Positions 33,781-45,537 of a DNA stretch of 64,000 bases are shown piece after piece. This DNA comes from Nannobrachium achirus. Its lineage: Eukaryota > Chordata > Actinopteri > Myctophiformes > Myctophidae. The notes beneath the pieces were generated by a model that saw nothing but the letters and a program-made list of their open reading frames with translations, was not told where the DNA came from and ran no database searches. Positions within the stretch are counted from its first letter, which is position 1, and every line of letters begins with the position of its first letter. The position numbers and the translations under genes were made by a program. The stretch lies in assembly GCA_963921795.1 (NCBI GenBank), contig OY997652.1, positions 60,883,756 through 60,947,755 on the forward strand, read 5' to 3'.

Positions 33781-35587
33781 AAAAGTACACAACTATGACA
33801 GCACCTCTTTAAGCATGTGTGGATGCGTGCACTTGAATGTACAGGCATGGCTGTGCATATCGGTATCTGTTAACAATCTTAATGATTTGTTGCTGTATTT
33901 AACGCGACCGTCAGGTCACAGTTACTATCAAAAGCTCCACCGGCTGTCTGTCAGTCAATCTGTCCTTCACACGTCACGTCACACTTTTACCTCTCTCATA
34001 TCTCCGGCACTGTTGCCCCGATCCATGCCAAACTTCGCATTTCTCACATGGCCCTTTTCTAGCGCCACCATCAGACCGATTTTCGCAAAACATAGGCTGT
34101 TTTTGAACACTGCTTCTACAGATTTTCGCCTAAAATCACGCAAATTGGATGGAAAATCACTACCTCCGGTCCTCCGCCCCTGATTTCTCACATGGCCCTC
34201 TTCTAGCGCCACCATCAGGCCGATTTTTGCAACACACATTTTCACATTACTTTACTGTACAGAGCCGGACTGGCGGTGCAGGGTAGAGCTCTTCACGGGT
34301 CCAACAAAATTTAACGAAATCGAAATGGACTGTCAAATTGTGTCCGATTCCGACCTGTTCCGAAATAATAATCAAACTAGAAGCAGTGCTCTTCCGAGCA
34401 CAGGTCTCCACCAGGTCAGGTAGGTCCTGGTGGCGCTAAATGTGAAAAGGGTGCCATGCATTCTTTGGCCTTTAATGGCAATTTGACACTGAATGAATGA
34501 TTTGAGGCATTTTGTTCCAAAAATGTTTTACATTAGTCGGCCTCCTGGTGGCGCTATAAAAGGCAGATATGAAAAATCCAGGGCAATGTGTTTCCTTGGC
34601 CTCTAGGGAGTGTATACAAAGTTGTACACTGATCAGTGGAGTTATAGGTAAAAGCACAAATCGGCCTGTTATAGCGCCACCGTGAGGCTTTTTTAAGTGG
34701 CATTTATTCCTCTGCCTATTGGGAATGTGCATGCACAATTTCATCAAAATTGCACACTGTGTTCATGATTTCAGGCATTTTATTCAAAACGGACCAATCC
34801 TGCAAACTTTGGAAGCCAGTTTTAGCCAATCAGGATGAAATATGGCTAATCGGACAAATCCATTTCGATCACATGACTGTAGAGATACTGTCTGCCGATT
34901 TGCTTTATGAGTAATGGCAAAAGATAGTTTTGCAAAAATTGGCCTCCTGGTGGCGCTAGAACAGGCCCATGTGAAAATTTGGGGCAGAGGTTCTGAATTG
35001 GTATACAGTGTGTGTGTGTGTGTGTGCACAGTTTGGCAGCGACCGGGCCAATGGCGCCGGAGATTAGTTGGTAATGGACGGACGGACACACACACGGACG
35101 CACGGACGTAGAGAGACGAAAACATACTCTCCCCCATGCCTTCGGCTGGCGGAGACAATTACAAAATCAAACCCGAGTGGCCCTGTAACGGTCTCGTCTG
35201 ATTCCGTCCCATTCCGACATTCTTTCTTTTTTTTCAGACCGTATGCCGACCGTAACTCGTCGTGACATGTTATCCCGAAATCCTTTTATTTCTGAGGTTC
35301 CGAGAGACCCGTCCATTTAATCATTATTAAACCACTCTTTCATGTACCGAGATGGCGAGATCCCTCATTCACAGCAGCCGTGCGGCATGCACTGTTAACT
35401 GATTGGCAGGCAGAAGAAGGCTGCAAAGGAATCTATTATTACATCGAAACAAAAGCCAGGGATAAAGGAATACTTTTAGGCTATTTTCTATCTACAGAGG
35501 TAAGTCATTTTCGGTTTGTTTGTCATGGTTTAACTTGTACTTTCTCATCAGCCTGACAGCATGAGAAGCTACGCATCACTCCTGCAG
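33781..35587 (+). repeat. Left arm of the central palindrome
   Basis: Segments run in inverted order with 36797-39200. Examples are AAGCATGTGTGGATGCG (33810 against 39176), CTCTTCCGAGCACAGG (34390 against 38735), GCCTTCGGCTGGCGGAGACA (35140 against 37205) and GCCTGACAGCATGAGAAGC (35551 against 36823). The arm is built of units with a TAGCGCCACC core. No gene recognised. Similarity is partial, roughly 80-90 percent by eye, so the arms are old or divergent. Confidence 0.85.
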
Positions 35588-35859
35588 TTAACATAGCTGG
35601 GCAGAAAATCGGAACTGCGCCGCGGGGGTCCCCGGAGCTCTAGGGGGTCCGCGGGGAGTCCCTAGGTCGCGTGGCCGGCCTCTTGCCCCTGGAGCTCCCG
35701 GCTGGTACCACCAGGTCCCCGGCCGAAATATTTCTAAGTCCAAAAACACTAAGAAAAATTCAGGCAATGGAGATGAGCTTTTATTCTCGAAGCTCCGTGG
35801 AGCTCCATGGAGCTGGGCTGCAAGGTGGGAGAATTTTGGCCCTATAGAGTTGCCGGAAA

Positions 35860-36038
35860 GCCAAAAGCCAATCACAACATCGCAAGCAACGGAAGTGACG
35901 TATCCCACCCCGATCCACAGCTGGGGCAAATCCTGTACCGACACCGGACGAGAGACAAGGACGGAAACGGTCCTCGACCTCGTCCTTCCCTCTATCTTAT
36001 CCGAGTTGAAACACACACTAGCATGACGTACGACCGCC
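35860..36038 (+). promoter_or_regulatory. Candidate CpG-type promoter in the spacer
   Basis: A CCAAT box (CCAATC, 35868-35873) and an ETS/CRE composite (CGGAAGTGACGTA, 35890-35902) lie in CpG-rich sequence about 140-170 bp upstream of an ATG in a good Kozak context (36039). There is no TATA box. Motifs are seen; activity is inferred. Confidence 0.4.
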
Positions 36039-36161
36039 ATGGATGAGGATTCACCTGCGTTGGCGGAGGCGAATTCGACAGCCTATACAAACATTCAGAT
36101 TTTGCAAAGAAAGTGTTTTATAAAGTCTCAAACCTGTCTTGGCGGTAGGCCTATTGCATAA
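36039..36161 (+). CDS. Short ORF or first exon after the spacer promoter
   Basis: ACCGCCATGG is a strong start context. The frame gives 40 residues beginning MDEDSPALAEANSTAYTNIQ, with a possible donor GCG/GTAGGC at 36145 that would leave about 35 residues in the first exon. No family is recognised and no second exon is apparent nearby. It may be the 5' coding exon of a cellular gene carried with the spacer, or chance. Confidence 0.22.
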   Translation: MDEDSPALAEANSTAYTNIQILQRKCFIKSQTCLGGRPIA

Positions 36162-36796
36162 TTACCCGGAACCTCCGTGTTCTTTAATAAGAAGCCTTTT
36201 TTATACAATATGTTTTCAGTTTTCCCATGTATTTCCTGGCATTCCGCGTGGCCTTGCAAAAATGGGTCGAAAATACATGGGTGTTAAAAGATGACTAGAA
36301 GTTTGCGGCACATCGGGCCGCTCACATCTAGAGATCGCGCCTGCTTTGCAGGCGCTCACAGCTACGTTGCAGCAGTGATCGAACTGATACGGCCCTGCAC
36401 CGCCTACTGTGTGGTTTTTTTATCATAGTCACTCGGAGCTGGGTCGGGAACGGACGCATTTCCCTCAGAACGGGACTGTAATCATCATGTGTATAACCCG
36501 AGAGGACCCAATAGGACCCGTACTGTGTGTGTGATGTGTGTGTACTTTTTTATGCAAACTGTAAAGCAATCAATCAATGTGTGCGCTGCTGCGCTATGAC
36601 CAGGATAAGGAACGAACTGGAGTTCTGTTTAACCTGTGCCCTGTGTGTTGTTTAGGCTGTCCTAGGATCAAATTCAGGTCAGTTATTAGCCGTGAGGCAG
36701 CGACATGAAGAATGGCTGTGTAACTGTGAGATGATAATGCTGGTCTAAGATAAGATGGGGAAAAAAGAGCTTGGTGCGTGCGTAATGCATGCAAGT

Positions 36797-39200
36797 GCGT
36801 GATGCGTAGCTTCTCCTGCTGTCAGGCTGATGAGAAAGTACAAGTTAAACCATGACAAACAAACCAAAAATGACTTACCTCTGTAAATAGAAAATAGCTT
36901 AAAAGTATTCCTTTATCCCTAGCATTTGTTTCGATTTAATAATAGATTCCTTGGCAGCCTTCTTCTGCCTGCCAATCAGTTAACAGTGCATGCCGCATGG
37001 CTGCTGTGAATGAGGGATCTCGCCATCTCGGTACATGAAAGAGGGGTTTAATAATGATTAAATGGACGGGTCTCTCGGGAACCTCAGAAATAAAAGGATT
37101 TCGGGTTAACATGTCATGTATTACGGTCGGGTTACGGTCTGTAAAATCAGACGAGACCGTTACGGGGTCACTTGGGTTTGGTTTTGTAATTGTCTCCACC
37201 AGCCGAAGGCATGGGGGAGAGTATGTTTTCGTCTTTGTGCGTCCGTGTGTGCGTCCGTCCGTCCGTCCGTTACCAGCTAATCTCCGGCGCCGTTGGCCTG
37301 GTCGCTGCCAAACTGTGGGCACACACTCCCTGGATACCAATTCAGAACCTCTGCCCCAAATGTTTCACATGGGCCTGTTCTAGCGCCACCAGGAGGCTGA
37401 TTTTTTGCAAAACTATCTTTTGCCATTACTCCTACAGATTTTGTCCAAACATCAGCAAATCGGCAGACAGTATCTCTATACAGTCATGTGATCGAAATGG
37501 ATTTGTCCGATTTGCCATATTCCATCCTGATTGGCTAAAACTGATTGGCTAATTCCGTTTTGAATAAAATGCCTGAAATCATGAATGCAGTGTGCAATTT
37601 TGATGAAATTGTGCATGCACATTCCCAATAGGCAGAGGAATAAATGCCACTTAAAAAAAAGCCTCACGGTGGCGCTATAACAGCGGCGCCCCCAGTGGAG
37701 GACCCCCTCCACTGCAGCTCACATAAAATGCCGTAACTCGGGCTAGGAGCGTCCGGGAGAGCCGGGGCCGGTACCTATTCGTCTGCCAAGGCAACGCGGA
37801 GACCCCACCCCTCATTTCTCACATGGCCCTCTTCTATCGCCACCTTCAGGCCGATTTTTAAAACACATTTTTGGACACTGCTCCTACAGTTTTTGCCCTA
37901 AAATCACGCAAATCGCTACATAGTATGTCTACACTCATCCCATCAACATGAATCTGTCCCATATAGCGCCACCTTCAGGCCGATTTTTAAAAACACATTT
38001 TTGGACACTGCTCCTACAGATGTTGCCCTAAAATCACGAAAATCACTACACAGTATGTCTACACTCATGTCATCAACATGGATCAGGAACATTTTGGAAA
38101 AACAAATGTTTGCCCTATTTGTGGAGATAAGCGACCGTAGGTCGCTTATCTCCCGATTAGGGAGTCTTACTGGTGTTTTTACCTATAACTCCACTGATCA
38201 GTGTACAACTTTGTATGTGCACTCCCTAGAGGCCAAGGAAACACATTTGGTCTGGATTCCACCAGGAGGCCGACTTATGTAAAACATTTGTTTTCCTATT
38301 ATTCCTTGAGATTTTATTCAAAAATCATGCAAATCAGTACACAGTATATCTACAGTATAGTCAAGTGAGACAGATCTGTCCCATATTTCATATTCCATCC
38401 TAATTGGCTAACATTGGCTTCCAAATTTTGCAGGATTGGTCCATTTTGAACAAAATGACTTAAATCATGAACGCAGCTTGTGATTACAGAAACATTATGC
38501 ACGCACATTCCCACTGGGTCAAGGAACAAATTACACTCTTTTCACATTGGCCTGTTATAGCGCCACCAGCAGGTCGACTTTTGACAAACACATTTTTGGA
38601 ACAAAATGCCTCAAATCATTCATTCAGTGTCAAATTGTCATTAAAGGCCAAAGAAGACATGGCACCCTTTTCACATTTAGCGCCACCAGGACCTACCTGA
38701 CCTAGTGGAGACGAGACCTGTGCTCGGAAGAGCACTGCTTCTAGTTTGATAATTATTTCGGAACAGGTCGGAATCGGACGAAATTTTACGGTCCATTTCG
38801 ATTTCGGTTCACTTTTTTTTTACCCGCGAAGAGCTCTACCCTGCACCGCCAGTTTGGCTCTGTGCAGTAAAGTAATGTGAAAATGTGTTTTGCAAAAATC
38901 GGCCTGATGGTGGCGCTAGAAAAGGGCCATGTGAGAAATGCGAAGTTTGGCATGGATCAGGGCAACAGTGCCGGAGATATGAGTGACGGAAAAAGTGTGA
39001 CATGACGTGTGACGGACAGACTGACAGACTGACTGACTGACTGACAGCCGGTGGAGGTTTTGATAGTAACTGTGACTTGACAGTCGCAATAAATACAGCA
39101 ACATATCATTAAGATTGTTAACAGATACCGATATGCATACCCATGCCTGTACATTAAAGCGCACGCATCCACACATGCTTAAAGAGGTGCTGACATAGTT
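36797..39200 (-). repeat. Right arm of the central palindrome
   Basis: Inverted counterpart of 33781-35587, longer because it contains extra GCGCCACC units (around 37840, 37965, 38565) and an extra segment at about 37680-37800. A 29-bp hairpin (GAGATAAGCGACC, GTA, GGTCGCTTATCTC; 38124-38152) lies inside. No gene recognised. Confidence 0.85.
38124..38152. repeat. 29-bp perfect hairpin, first copy
   Basis: Arms of 13 bp around GTA. A second copy, with GTT in the loop, is at 39456-39484. Both are flanked by GACTCCCTAATCGG-type sequence, but in opposite orientation. Confidence 0.85.
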
Positions 39201-39455
39201 TTGTACTTTTTGTGTATGTGTCTAATATACACCAACAAGGCGTTCTGTCATCAGCGCGTCTGGGGGCGGAGTCGAGCGCGGGGGAAAACATAACACCAAC
39301 CCCCATTAGTAGAATGGGGTTTTCCGTGTTTTTCAAATCCGATTTTTTTTAATAGTATAGCGATGTTTTAATTAATTGCAATGTCTTACATTGATTCCTT
39401 GGTTGCCAATGGACAAAAAATTATGCATTTAAAACCAGTAAGACTCCCTAATCGG

Positions 39456-39484
39456 GAGATAAGCGACCGTTGGTCGCTTATCTC
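39456..39484. repeat. 29-bp perfect hairpin, second copy
   Basis: Same 13-bp arms as at 38124. The surrounding 60 bp is the inverted copy of 38095-38170. Confidence 0.85.
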
Positions 39485-39572
39485 CACAAATAGGCCAAAA
39501 GTTTGTTTTACCAATTATCAAGACATACGGGCAGTTGACAGTTTGCCATGGTTACTCATTGAAGTTGAATCT

Positions 39573-40409
39573 CCATATATGGAGACATAAGTTGCTCATA
39601 CCATAGCAACCATGTTTTTTACAGGGCCTGGGATTGATGACATCAGAAATCTCCATATATGGGCATGAAAGGGATTTTGTTTCTGGAAATATGTCTGTGG
39701 GGTGCCACATTTGGAATAAAACACTTACATCACACATCTGGATATCCATACAGCCCATCTAGTTTGCCTGTGTCCATTTATGCCCATATATCTGATGACA
39801 TTGGGACACTGATCTCCATATATGGGCATAAAACTTATGTTAATTAGTAAAGCCTGGGGATCTCCATATATGGGCATGAGGGGTACCCTAAAAGGGCATC
39901 ATCTGGGAATAGCAAATATAGTTATCCTAGAAAGTGAAAATCTTACATCAAAGGCCATAACTACCTACCTACCACCATACTGCATTCCTCATTAAACTAC
40001 CTACCAGTAAGATGCCTATAGGGAGAAAAGCAAAGGGCGAGGTTGCACCATTTCTTGGTCTTCTGGCCAGTGATGTATATCGGACCATTTAACCATATAT
40101 GGAGACATCTGGTACCCAAAGATATTCACAGATATGGGCTTAATATTGATGACATAAGGGATCTCCATATATGGGCGTAAAAGGGATTTGGTTCCCCTGG
40201 CATCACAGGGATCTCCATATATGGGCATAAAATGGATTTGGTTACCCTGGCAACACGGGGATCTCCATATCTCCATATATGGGCATAAAAGGGATTTGGT
40301 TCCCCTGGCATCACAGGGATCTCCATATATGGGCATAAAAGGGATTTGGTTCCCCTGACATTACAGTGATGTCAGTGGCTGGTTCTACAGAGGGGATCTC
40401 CATTTATGG
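39573..40409. repeat. Array of ten perfect CArG-box decamers
   Basis: CCATATATGG occurs at 39573, 39653, 39816, 39864, 40093, 40165, 40215, 40273 and 40323, and CCATTTATGG at 40400. Most sit in ATCTCCATATATGGGCATAA units; the four units at 40161-40340 also share GGGATTTGGTTCCCCTGG. Each decamer fits the SRF site CC(A/T)6GG. Translated frames here are repeat artefacts. Confidence 0.85.
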
Positions 40410-42284
40410 GCATAAAAGGGAATGTATGTATGATGATGTCAGATATCATAGACGTCATAGGACTTTCACATAACGAATAACTGAGTAAGCATGTAAACCC
40501 GTAAAATCTATATTTGGGCATGGCTGATTTATGACCTCATCATGATGACACGAGCAAACACAGCTGAATTGTATAAATGATCAGTGCAGAAACCAACAGA
40601 AGTATTTGACCAAGACTCTTCGATTTAAACATCAACAAAGGTGTGACGGACGGACGGCCGGTGGAGGTTTTCATAGTAAACTGCTCCCTGACGGTCGCAA
40701 TTAAACAGCATTGGGATTAAATATTGTCTGATATTATTAAGGACTGGTCGCATCATCAAAGACCATGGGTTATCTAGACTATCCGTCTGGTATTAGACAC
40801 TGTTACATTTTCTATATGATAAATTAAACTTATCATAGGCTATCAAAAAACAAAAAGCATAATTAATCAATGATGGTTATAGAGCACATTAAATGAATTC
40901 CAGTTGTCTACAGCCATTAACAGCTTGTAATCATGCAAGGATTTACACACTGACACGACGCAACACAACACAATCCTATCCTAGTTTCAAACCTGCAGAA
41001 AATACTTTTAAACTGGCGTCGATCCTGCCATATATTCAAAAATCAGGTCTCTATCCTACTTGAACTCACTACGACGTGTTCTATAAACATCATTGACGAC
41101 TTAACGACTGTTGTTTTTTTTGATATTATAGTAAGTTTAAATGATCATATATTGTAATTGTGTCTCTACCAGGTTAAAGACATAATGTAAACAGGTTTTG
41201 TAGCATAGACTAGAGGGAAGAGGGGGACCCACGGGTGCTTATTGTGCAACTTTGACGCATGCACAGGGGATAATCTGAGTCTGATTATAAACCACTTAAT
41301 TACATTGATTCCTTACTGCAAATGGGCGAAAAACTATCTGCAGTAGCATCGGGATTAATTATTGTACTTATAGGACTGGTCGGATCAATGCCATGGTTAT
41401 CTGACTGATTTAATCACCTGGTAAAAGACACACTTTCACATTTTCATGAACATGATCAATTACACTTAGCCTATATCAAAAAACAAAGGCCATTAATTCA
41501 GCAATGATGTTCATGGAACACGGGAAGGACACAGGAGGAGGATGCCATTGTAAGTGTATTAGGCAATGGGAATGGTTTTATATTGTGGCACGTTTAATTG
41601 ATCACATCTCATATTAATATTAGTGTCTCTACCAGGATTGAACAATGCATGTGCAAACATGTTTTTGTAACACAGGGAGTAGAGATGGAGAGAAAAACAG
41701 ATCTCGATCTCATCTCATGCTTGTGTAACTTGGAGATAGCCTACAAAAACGACAGATCTCCCCATGTCAGTCAGTGCTTGTGTAATTTGCGGGGAATATA
41801 TTAATCTGACTCCGATTACAAACCACTTGAACTCCGACTTCTATATCCTATATGCCAGGGAGAACATAACCCAGTTGCGAGCTTGTTGATTTTTGGCACT
41901 GCATAGATTGGCAAAAATAGATTTGGTGTAGTAGACTGAATATGTGGTCAACGTAAAGAGTAAAATTGGGTCCCGTTTTATTCCAGAGGTTTTGAAGAGG
42001 CAGGAGTGGTAGTTTAGACGAGGTGGCGAGGTACAGTAGCTCCGTGGAGGACAGCGGTGTGTTAGCCAGTCATTCATAATAGGCTTGTTTTGTTATCTTA
42101 ATAATAAGTGAACTTTCCGTCGGCAAGTGAGCGATTGCATTCCAGAAGTCCTTCTGATGAATTTTTCTTGGCTGTCGAGTGTTTTATCGTCCAAAAAAAT
42201 CGCTCTGAACGTGATTAAAACGATAGTGTACTGTGTACGCTGTATTCCTTTCTAGCTCCGTGTTGGTCTATGGAGTTATAGTAA
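40410..42284. other. Gene-free stretch
   Basis: No exon or known TE end is recognised. A segment at 40640-40720 (GACGGACGGCCGGTGGAGG, TTTTCATAGTAA, CTGACGGTCGCAAT) is another partial copy of the palindrome-arm unit. AATTGATCACATC and similar pieces recur between 40740-41170 and 41330-41640, suggesting an old direct duplication. Confidence 0.35.
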
Positions 42285-42715
42285 GGGGAACATAAGAAAA
42301 TCTGCAAAGTAAATCGTTACCAAGAAATTTCCCAACCAATGTGTTTCTAAAGGTGTGCAATAATGTGTACTAAAAGATTGAAATTCAACTCCCATTCCAT
42401 GGGCTACTACAAAACGGTGAAAAGTGATGATTCGTCACTAAACCATCGTTTTGTGGGTCCGATTTTAGCCCAAGGAATGTTTTTTTCCCCTAGTATGACC
42501 CCTCACATGCTACTTAAAGCAGATTTATTTTTTTCCTGTATAGTAAATTTATGGGAGACAAACAAAAATCATTTTTTATGAGGTTTCCCCTGGGAGATGA
42601 ATTTCAACCTTTTAGTACATATTATTACACACCTTTAGAAACTCATTGGTGAAGACATTTCTTGGTAACGATTTACTTCGCAGATTGGTCAAATATCTTA
42701 TAAAATCCCCTTACT
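42285..42715. mobile_element. Foldback element related to 15080-15712
   Basis: The left arm (GTAAGGGGA, AAATCGTTACCAAGAAAT, TTCTAAAGGTGTGCAATAAT) pairs with the right arm (ATTATTACACACCTTTAGAA, ATTTCTTGGTAACGATTTAC, CCCCTTAC). The centre shares AAAAGTGATGATTCGTCACT and GACCCCTCACATGCTACTTA with 15380-15535. No ORF. Confidence 0.7.
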
Positions 42716-43202
42716 ATTACAGTTTTTCATGATTGTTAACACACGTTTTTCACTACACTAACGGCTTTTTCAAAACTGCACACAAAACTGAAAACCTCAC
42801 ACACAAAATGCTAAACCTCACACTCCCTTCCCAAGATGATCACTTTGCCATCAAATCACTTAACTGTGTTCACAAAATGGACTTGTGTTTTCATTTGGTA
42901 CACACGCCATATTTTCAAATGACACATACTATTCATTCAGTACACACAACTAAGCATTTGCTGCACACTACCAAGCATTTACAGCACACTGGAGTGCAAA
43001 ATTGAAAACACACCATTGAATTGGAACACACCATATGAATGACATTGACTGTGGAGAATGAGCTATTTCTCCTTTTGTAAAATTACTCAGTGTTGGCCTA
43101 CTTTTTTTATATAGTCAAACATAAAACAGCACACAAATATGCAACCAAAAAGTTTTATTTGGGTACATGATTTACAGTAGATTTAGGCACCATGCCTCCA
43201 GT

Positions 43203-43345
43203 CAGAGATGGGCACAAAATACAAAAAGACTTGGTCTAATATTGACCAGGATAGTGTCACCAAGATACTATCCTGGTGGTGACACTATGCTGGTATTTGT
43301 ATCTTTGTATTTTAAATCATTTTTTGTATTCTGTGCCCATCTCTG
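43203..43345. mobile_element. 143-bp hAT MITE with 8-bp duplication
   Basis: Ends CAGAGATGGGC and GCCCATCTCTG are perfect inverted repeats. They are flanked by CCTCCAGT and CCTCCGGT (43195-43202 and 43346-43353), an 8-bp target duplication with one mismatch. The interior is largely self-complementary. Confidence 0.8.
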
Positions 43346-43376
43346 CCTCCGGTTCCTGTCTCAATGTTGAGTTGTG

Positions 43377-43625
43377 CTACAACAACTGAACATTGTGTGT
43401 AGTGTTTATACAACAAGGTGCTTGTGTAATTGACATAAGACTTGAATGTGTAGAGTTTTGAATAGTTGTGTGTTGTGCGTTGATACTTTGAGATTTTACG
43501 TGAGAAGTGTGTGCAACAACTGAACATTGTGTATAGTGTTTCAACAACAAGGTGATGTGTAATTGACATCCGTGCTTTATAGGTTGATGCTTTGAGATTT
43601 TACATGAGAAGTGTGTGCAACAACA
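43377..43625. repeat. Two-copy tandem repeat, about 110-135 bp
   Basis: Shared blocks: CAACAACTGAACATTGTGT, GTGTAATTGACAT, TTTGAGATTTTACGTGAGAA, GTGTGTGCAACAAC. The copies differ by a segment around 43430-43480. Confidence 0.7.
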
Positions 43626-43789
43626 TGACATCAGATTGTAAAGAAGGAGAATCCGAGTCTAATGCATGAAAAGCGAGTGTGAAGTAGTGCCAAATCAGGT
43701 CAAGCTACATGAAGTGAAGGTTGTGAAAATTGTGCCGAATTTCAGATTTTTGTGTTAACAATCGTGAAAAACTAACATTAATCTAATAA

Positions 43790-44550
43790 TCTAATAATCA
43801 AAAATCACTGTTTTAATGACATCATATACTCATCCCCTCCCCTTTTACTATACACCCCGACAAGCTAGGTCACCACCCACCTGACAATAAGGCATACTTA
43901 ATGAACGGGTGGGTGTGGCCCACATATATAAACATAATTTATATCAATCTGGCTAACCATCGTCAAATGAAAGGGAACGCCCACTCTTTTTGTTCCTCAG
44001 AGTCTGTCTTGAGATTAATTAATCATATATTAGATCCAATCTTGTTCAATCTTTTGTCCACGCTTCCATCCGATTCAATTGTAAATTAAATCCATGGGGA
44101 CAAGCAACACATACATGCATATACATGTATGTGCTGCTCACTGGGAGAAGTTGGTTATTGTGGTCTGACCAGCCAGCCAGTATAAAAGGCTGGCTGGCAG
44201 ACTGTACGTTGGTTGGTCATGCTGTGCTATTATCGTTAAGATGAAACTCATCCAGTGAAAAAGTTTCAGTGTTTTTTTGTCTTTTTTTTTACATTTTGAT
44301 GATCGATTTCGATCTTATAAACGATTATTCGAATATCCTCAGACCGTATGTGCCAAACACCCCAGCGCCCAGGACTTGGAACTTCTTCAGCTCTGGGCCC
44401 TCAGGATGCAGGTGTGAACCGTAGCCTTGTAGCAACTCATAATGAAGTAATGGCTCATATAAAACGGCTCATGTAAAACAAACTAATAATGTAATAAAAT
44501 CACAGGGCTCCTCATAATATGGGTATAATACAATTATTTAATTACTGTAT
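43790..44550 (-). repeat. Mirror segments matching 31838-32050 and 25925-26480
   Basis: 43800-43930 matches 31890-32000 inverted, and 44130-44550 matches 25925-26480 inverted. The two left partners are 5.4 kb apart but the right ones are adjacent, so the left interval gained the TE mosaic between them or the right lost it. Confidence 0.7.
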
Positions 44551-44680
44551 TGACTCTTGTCCCTAGTGGACTCGTTTGGGGAAGAGTCCCGAGTCCCTTT
44601 GTCCAAGTCCGAGTCAAGACTGAATAGTCATGGGTGAGACAGAGTCATTGACAATTCGGACTCGAGACCTGACTCAAGAC

Positions 44681-45537
44681 TCAAGTCATTGACTCGAGTA
44701 CTTCAATACTATTGTGGACACGCTGGTGTCTCTTCAGGGAACCTGACTGATTGAAACTCTTGTTACATTGTTTACAGTGGAAAGGTTTTTCTCCAGTGTG
44801 GACACGCTGGTGACTCTTCAGGTGATCAGATGCACTGAAACTCTTGTTACATTTTTTACAGTGGAAAGGTTTTTCTCCAGTGTGGACACGCTGGTGTCTC
44901 TTCAGGTCACCAGACTCACTGAAACTCTTGTTACAATGATTACACTTGAAAGTTTTTTCTCCAGTGTGGACACTCTGGTGTGTCTTCAGTTTATATGATG
45001 AAATGAAACTCTTGTCGCAATGTTCACAGTGGAATGTGTTTTCTCCAGTGTGGACACGCTGGTGTATCTTGAGACGATATGAACAGCTATAACTCTTGTT
45101 ACAGAGTTTACACTGGAAAGATTTTAGTCCAGTGTGGACACGCAGATGTCTCTTCAATTCATATGAACAGCTGTAACTCTTGATACAGAGTTTACACTGG
45201 AAAGGTTTTAGTCCAGTGTGGACATCTCCACTTGTCTTCCCCCAATCATCACTGTCTTCAGTGACTTCAGTGTCAGATTCAAGCTCAACTTCAACTTCAG
45301 AACAATGTGAAGAGATGTCTTCATCAACAAGCTTCTCTGGTCTGTGAAGTAACTCCTCCTGTTCCTCTTTAAGTTGTTGGAGCTCTGGTTCCTCCTGTTC
45401 CTCTTTAATGTGTGGGGGCCCTGGTTCCTCCTGTTCCTCTTTAATCTGTTGGGGCTCTGGTTCCTCCTGGAGCAGACTGGGGCTCCTCTCCTGTTCAGGA
45501 GAAGCCTCCTCTTTATACTCAACCATGTGCAGGATGT
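44681..45537 (-). CDS. ZNF-D main exon: acidic repeats plus six fingers
   Basis: The acceptor TAG is at 45538-45540 (plus-strand CTA). After phase-1 joining from exon 2 the frame reads N-ILHMVEYKEEASPEQERSP. Next come three 12-residue units of the type EEPEPQQIKEEQ, then LVDEDISSHCSEVEVELESD and six C2H2 fingers. Fingers 1 and 2 have a Tyr in place of the Phe core residue (KSYSCSY) and HTGLK linkers. The protein ends SLKRHQRVH-NSIEVLESMT. Its 3' flank matches the sequence after ZNF-C. With exon 2 (47607) the product is 308 residues. IKEE units are SUMO-type sites. Probable nuclear DNA-binding regulator; appears intact. Confidence 0.88.

Larger units (their letters stand above)
35588..36796. 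other. Unique spacer at the mirror axis
   Basis: About 1.2 kb with no inverted partner. The first part (35600-36060) is GC- and CpG-rich, with GGGGTCCCCGGAGCTC and related motifs also seen near 17250. The second part is ordinary intergenic sequence. Confidence 0.7.
42719..43773. mobile_element. TIR element, about 1.05 kb
   Basis: The terminal AGTTTTTCATGATTGTTAAC matches the inverse of GTTAACAATCGTGAAAAACT at the right end. The interior carries CACACAAAACTGAAAAC-type low-complexity sequence, a nested hAT MITE (43203-43345) and a tandem repeat (43377-43625). No transposase recognised. Confidence 0.6.

Noticed and set aside
33781-39200. Assembly fold-back artefact as the cause of the mirror structure
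   Set aside because: The arms differ by substitutions, indels and private TE insertions, which a duplicated-read artefact would not show. Not fully excluded without raw reads.
40016-40336. 106-codon minus-strand frame with repeated GDPCDARGTKSLL
   Set aside because: It reads through the CArG-box tandem units and has no independent coding evidence.
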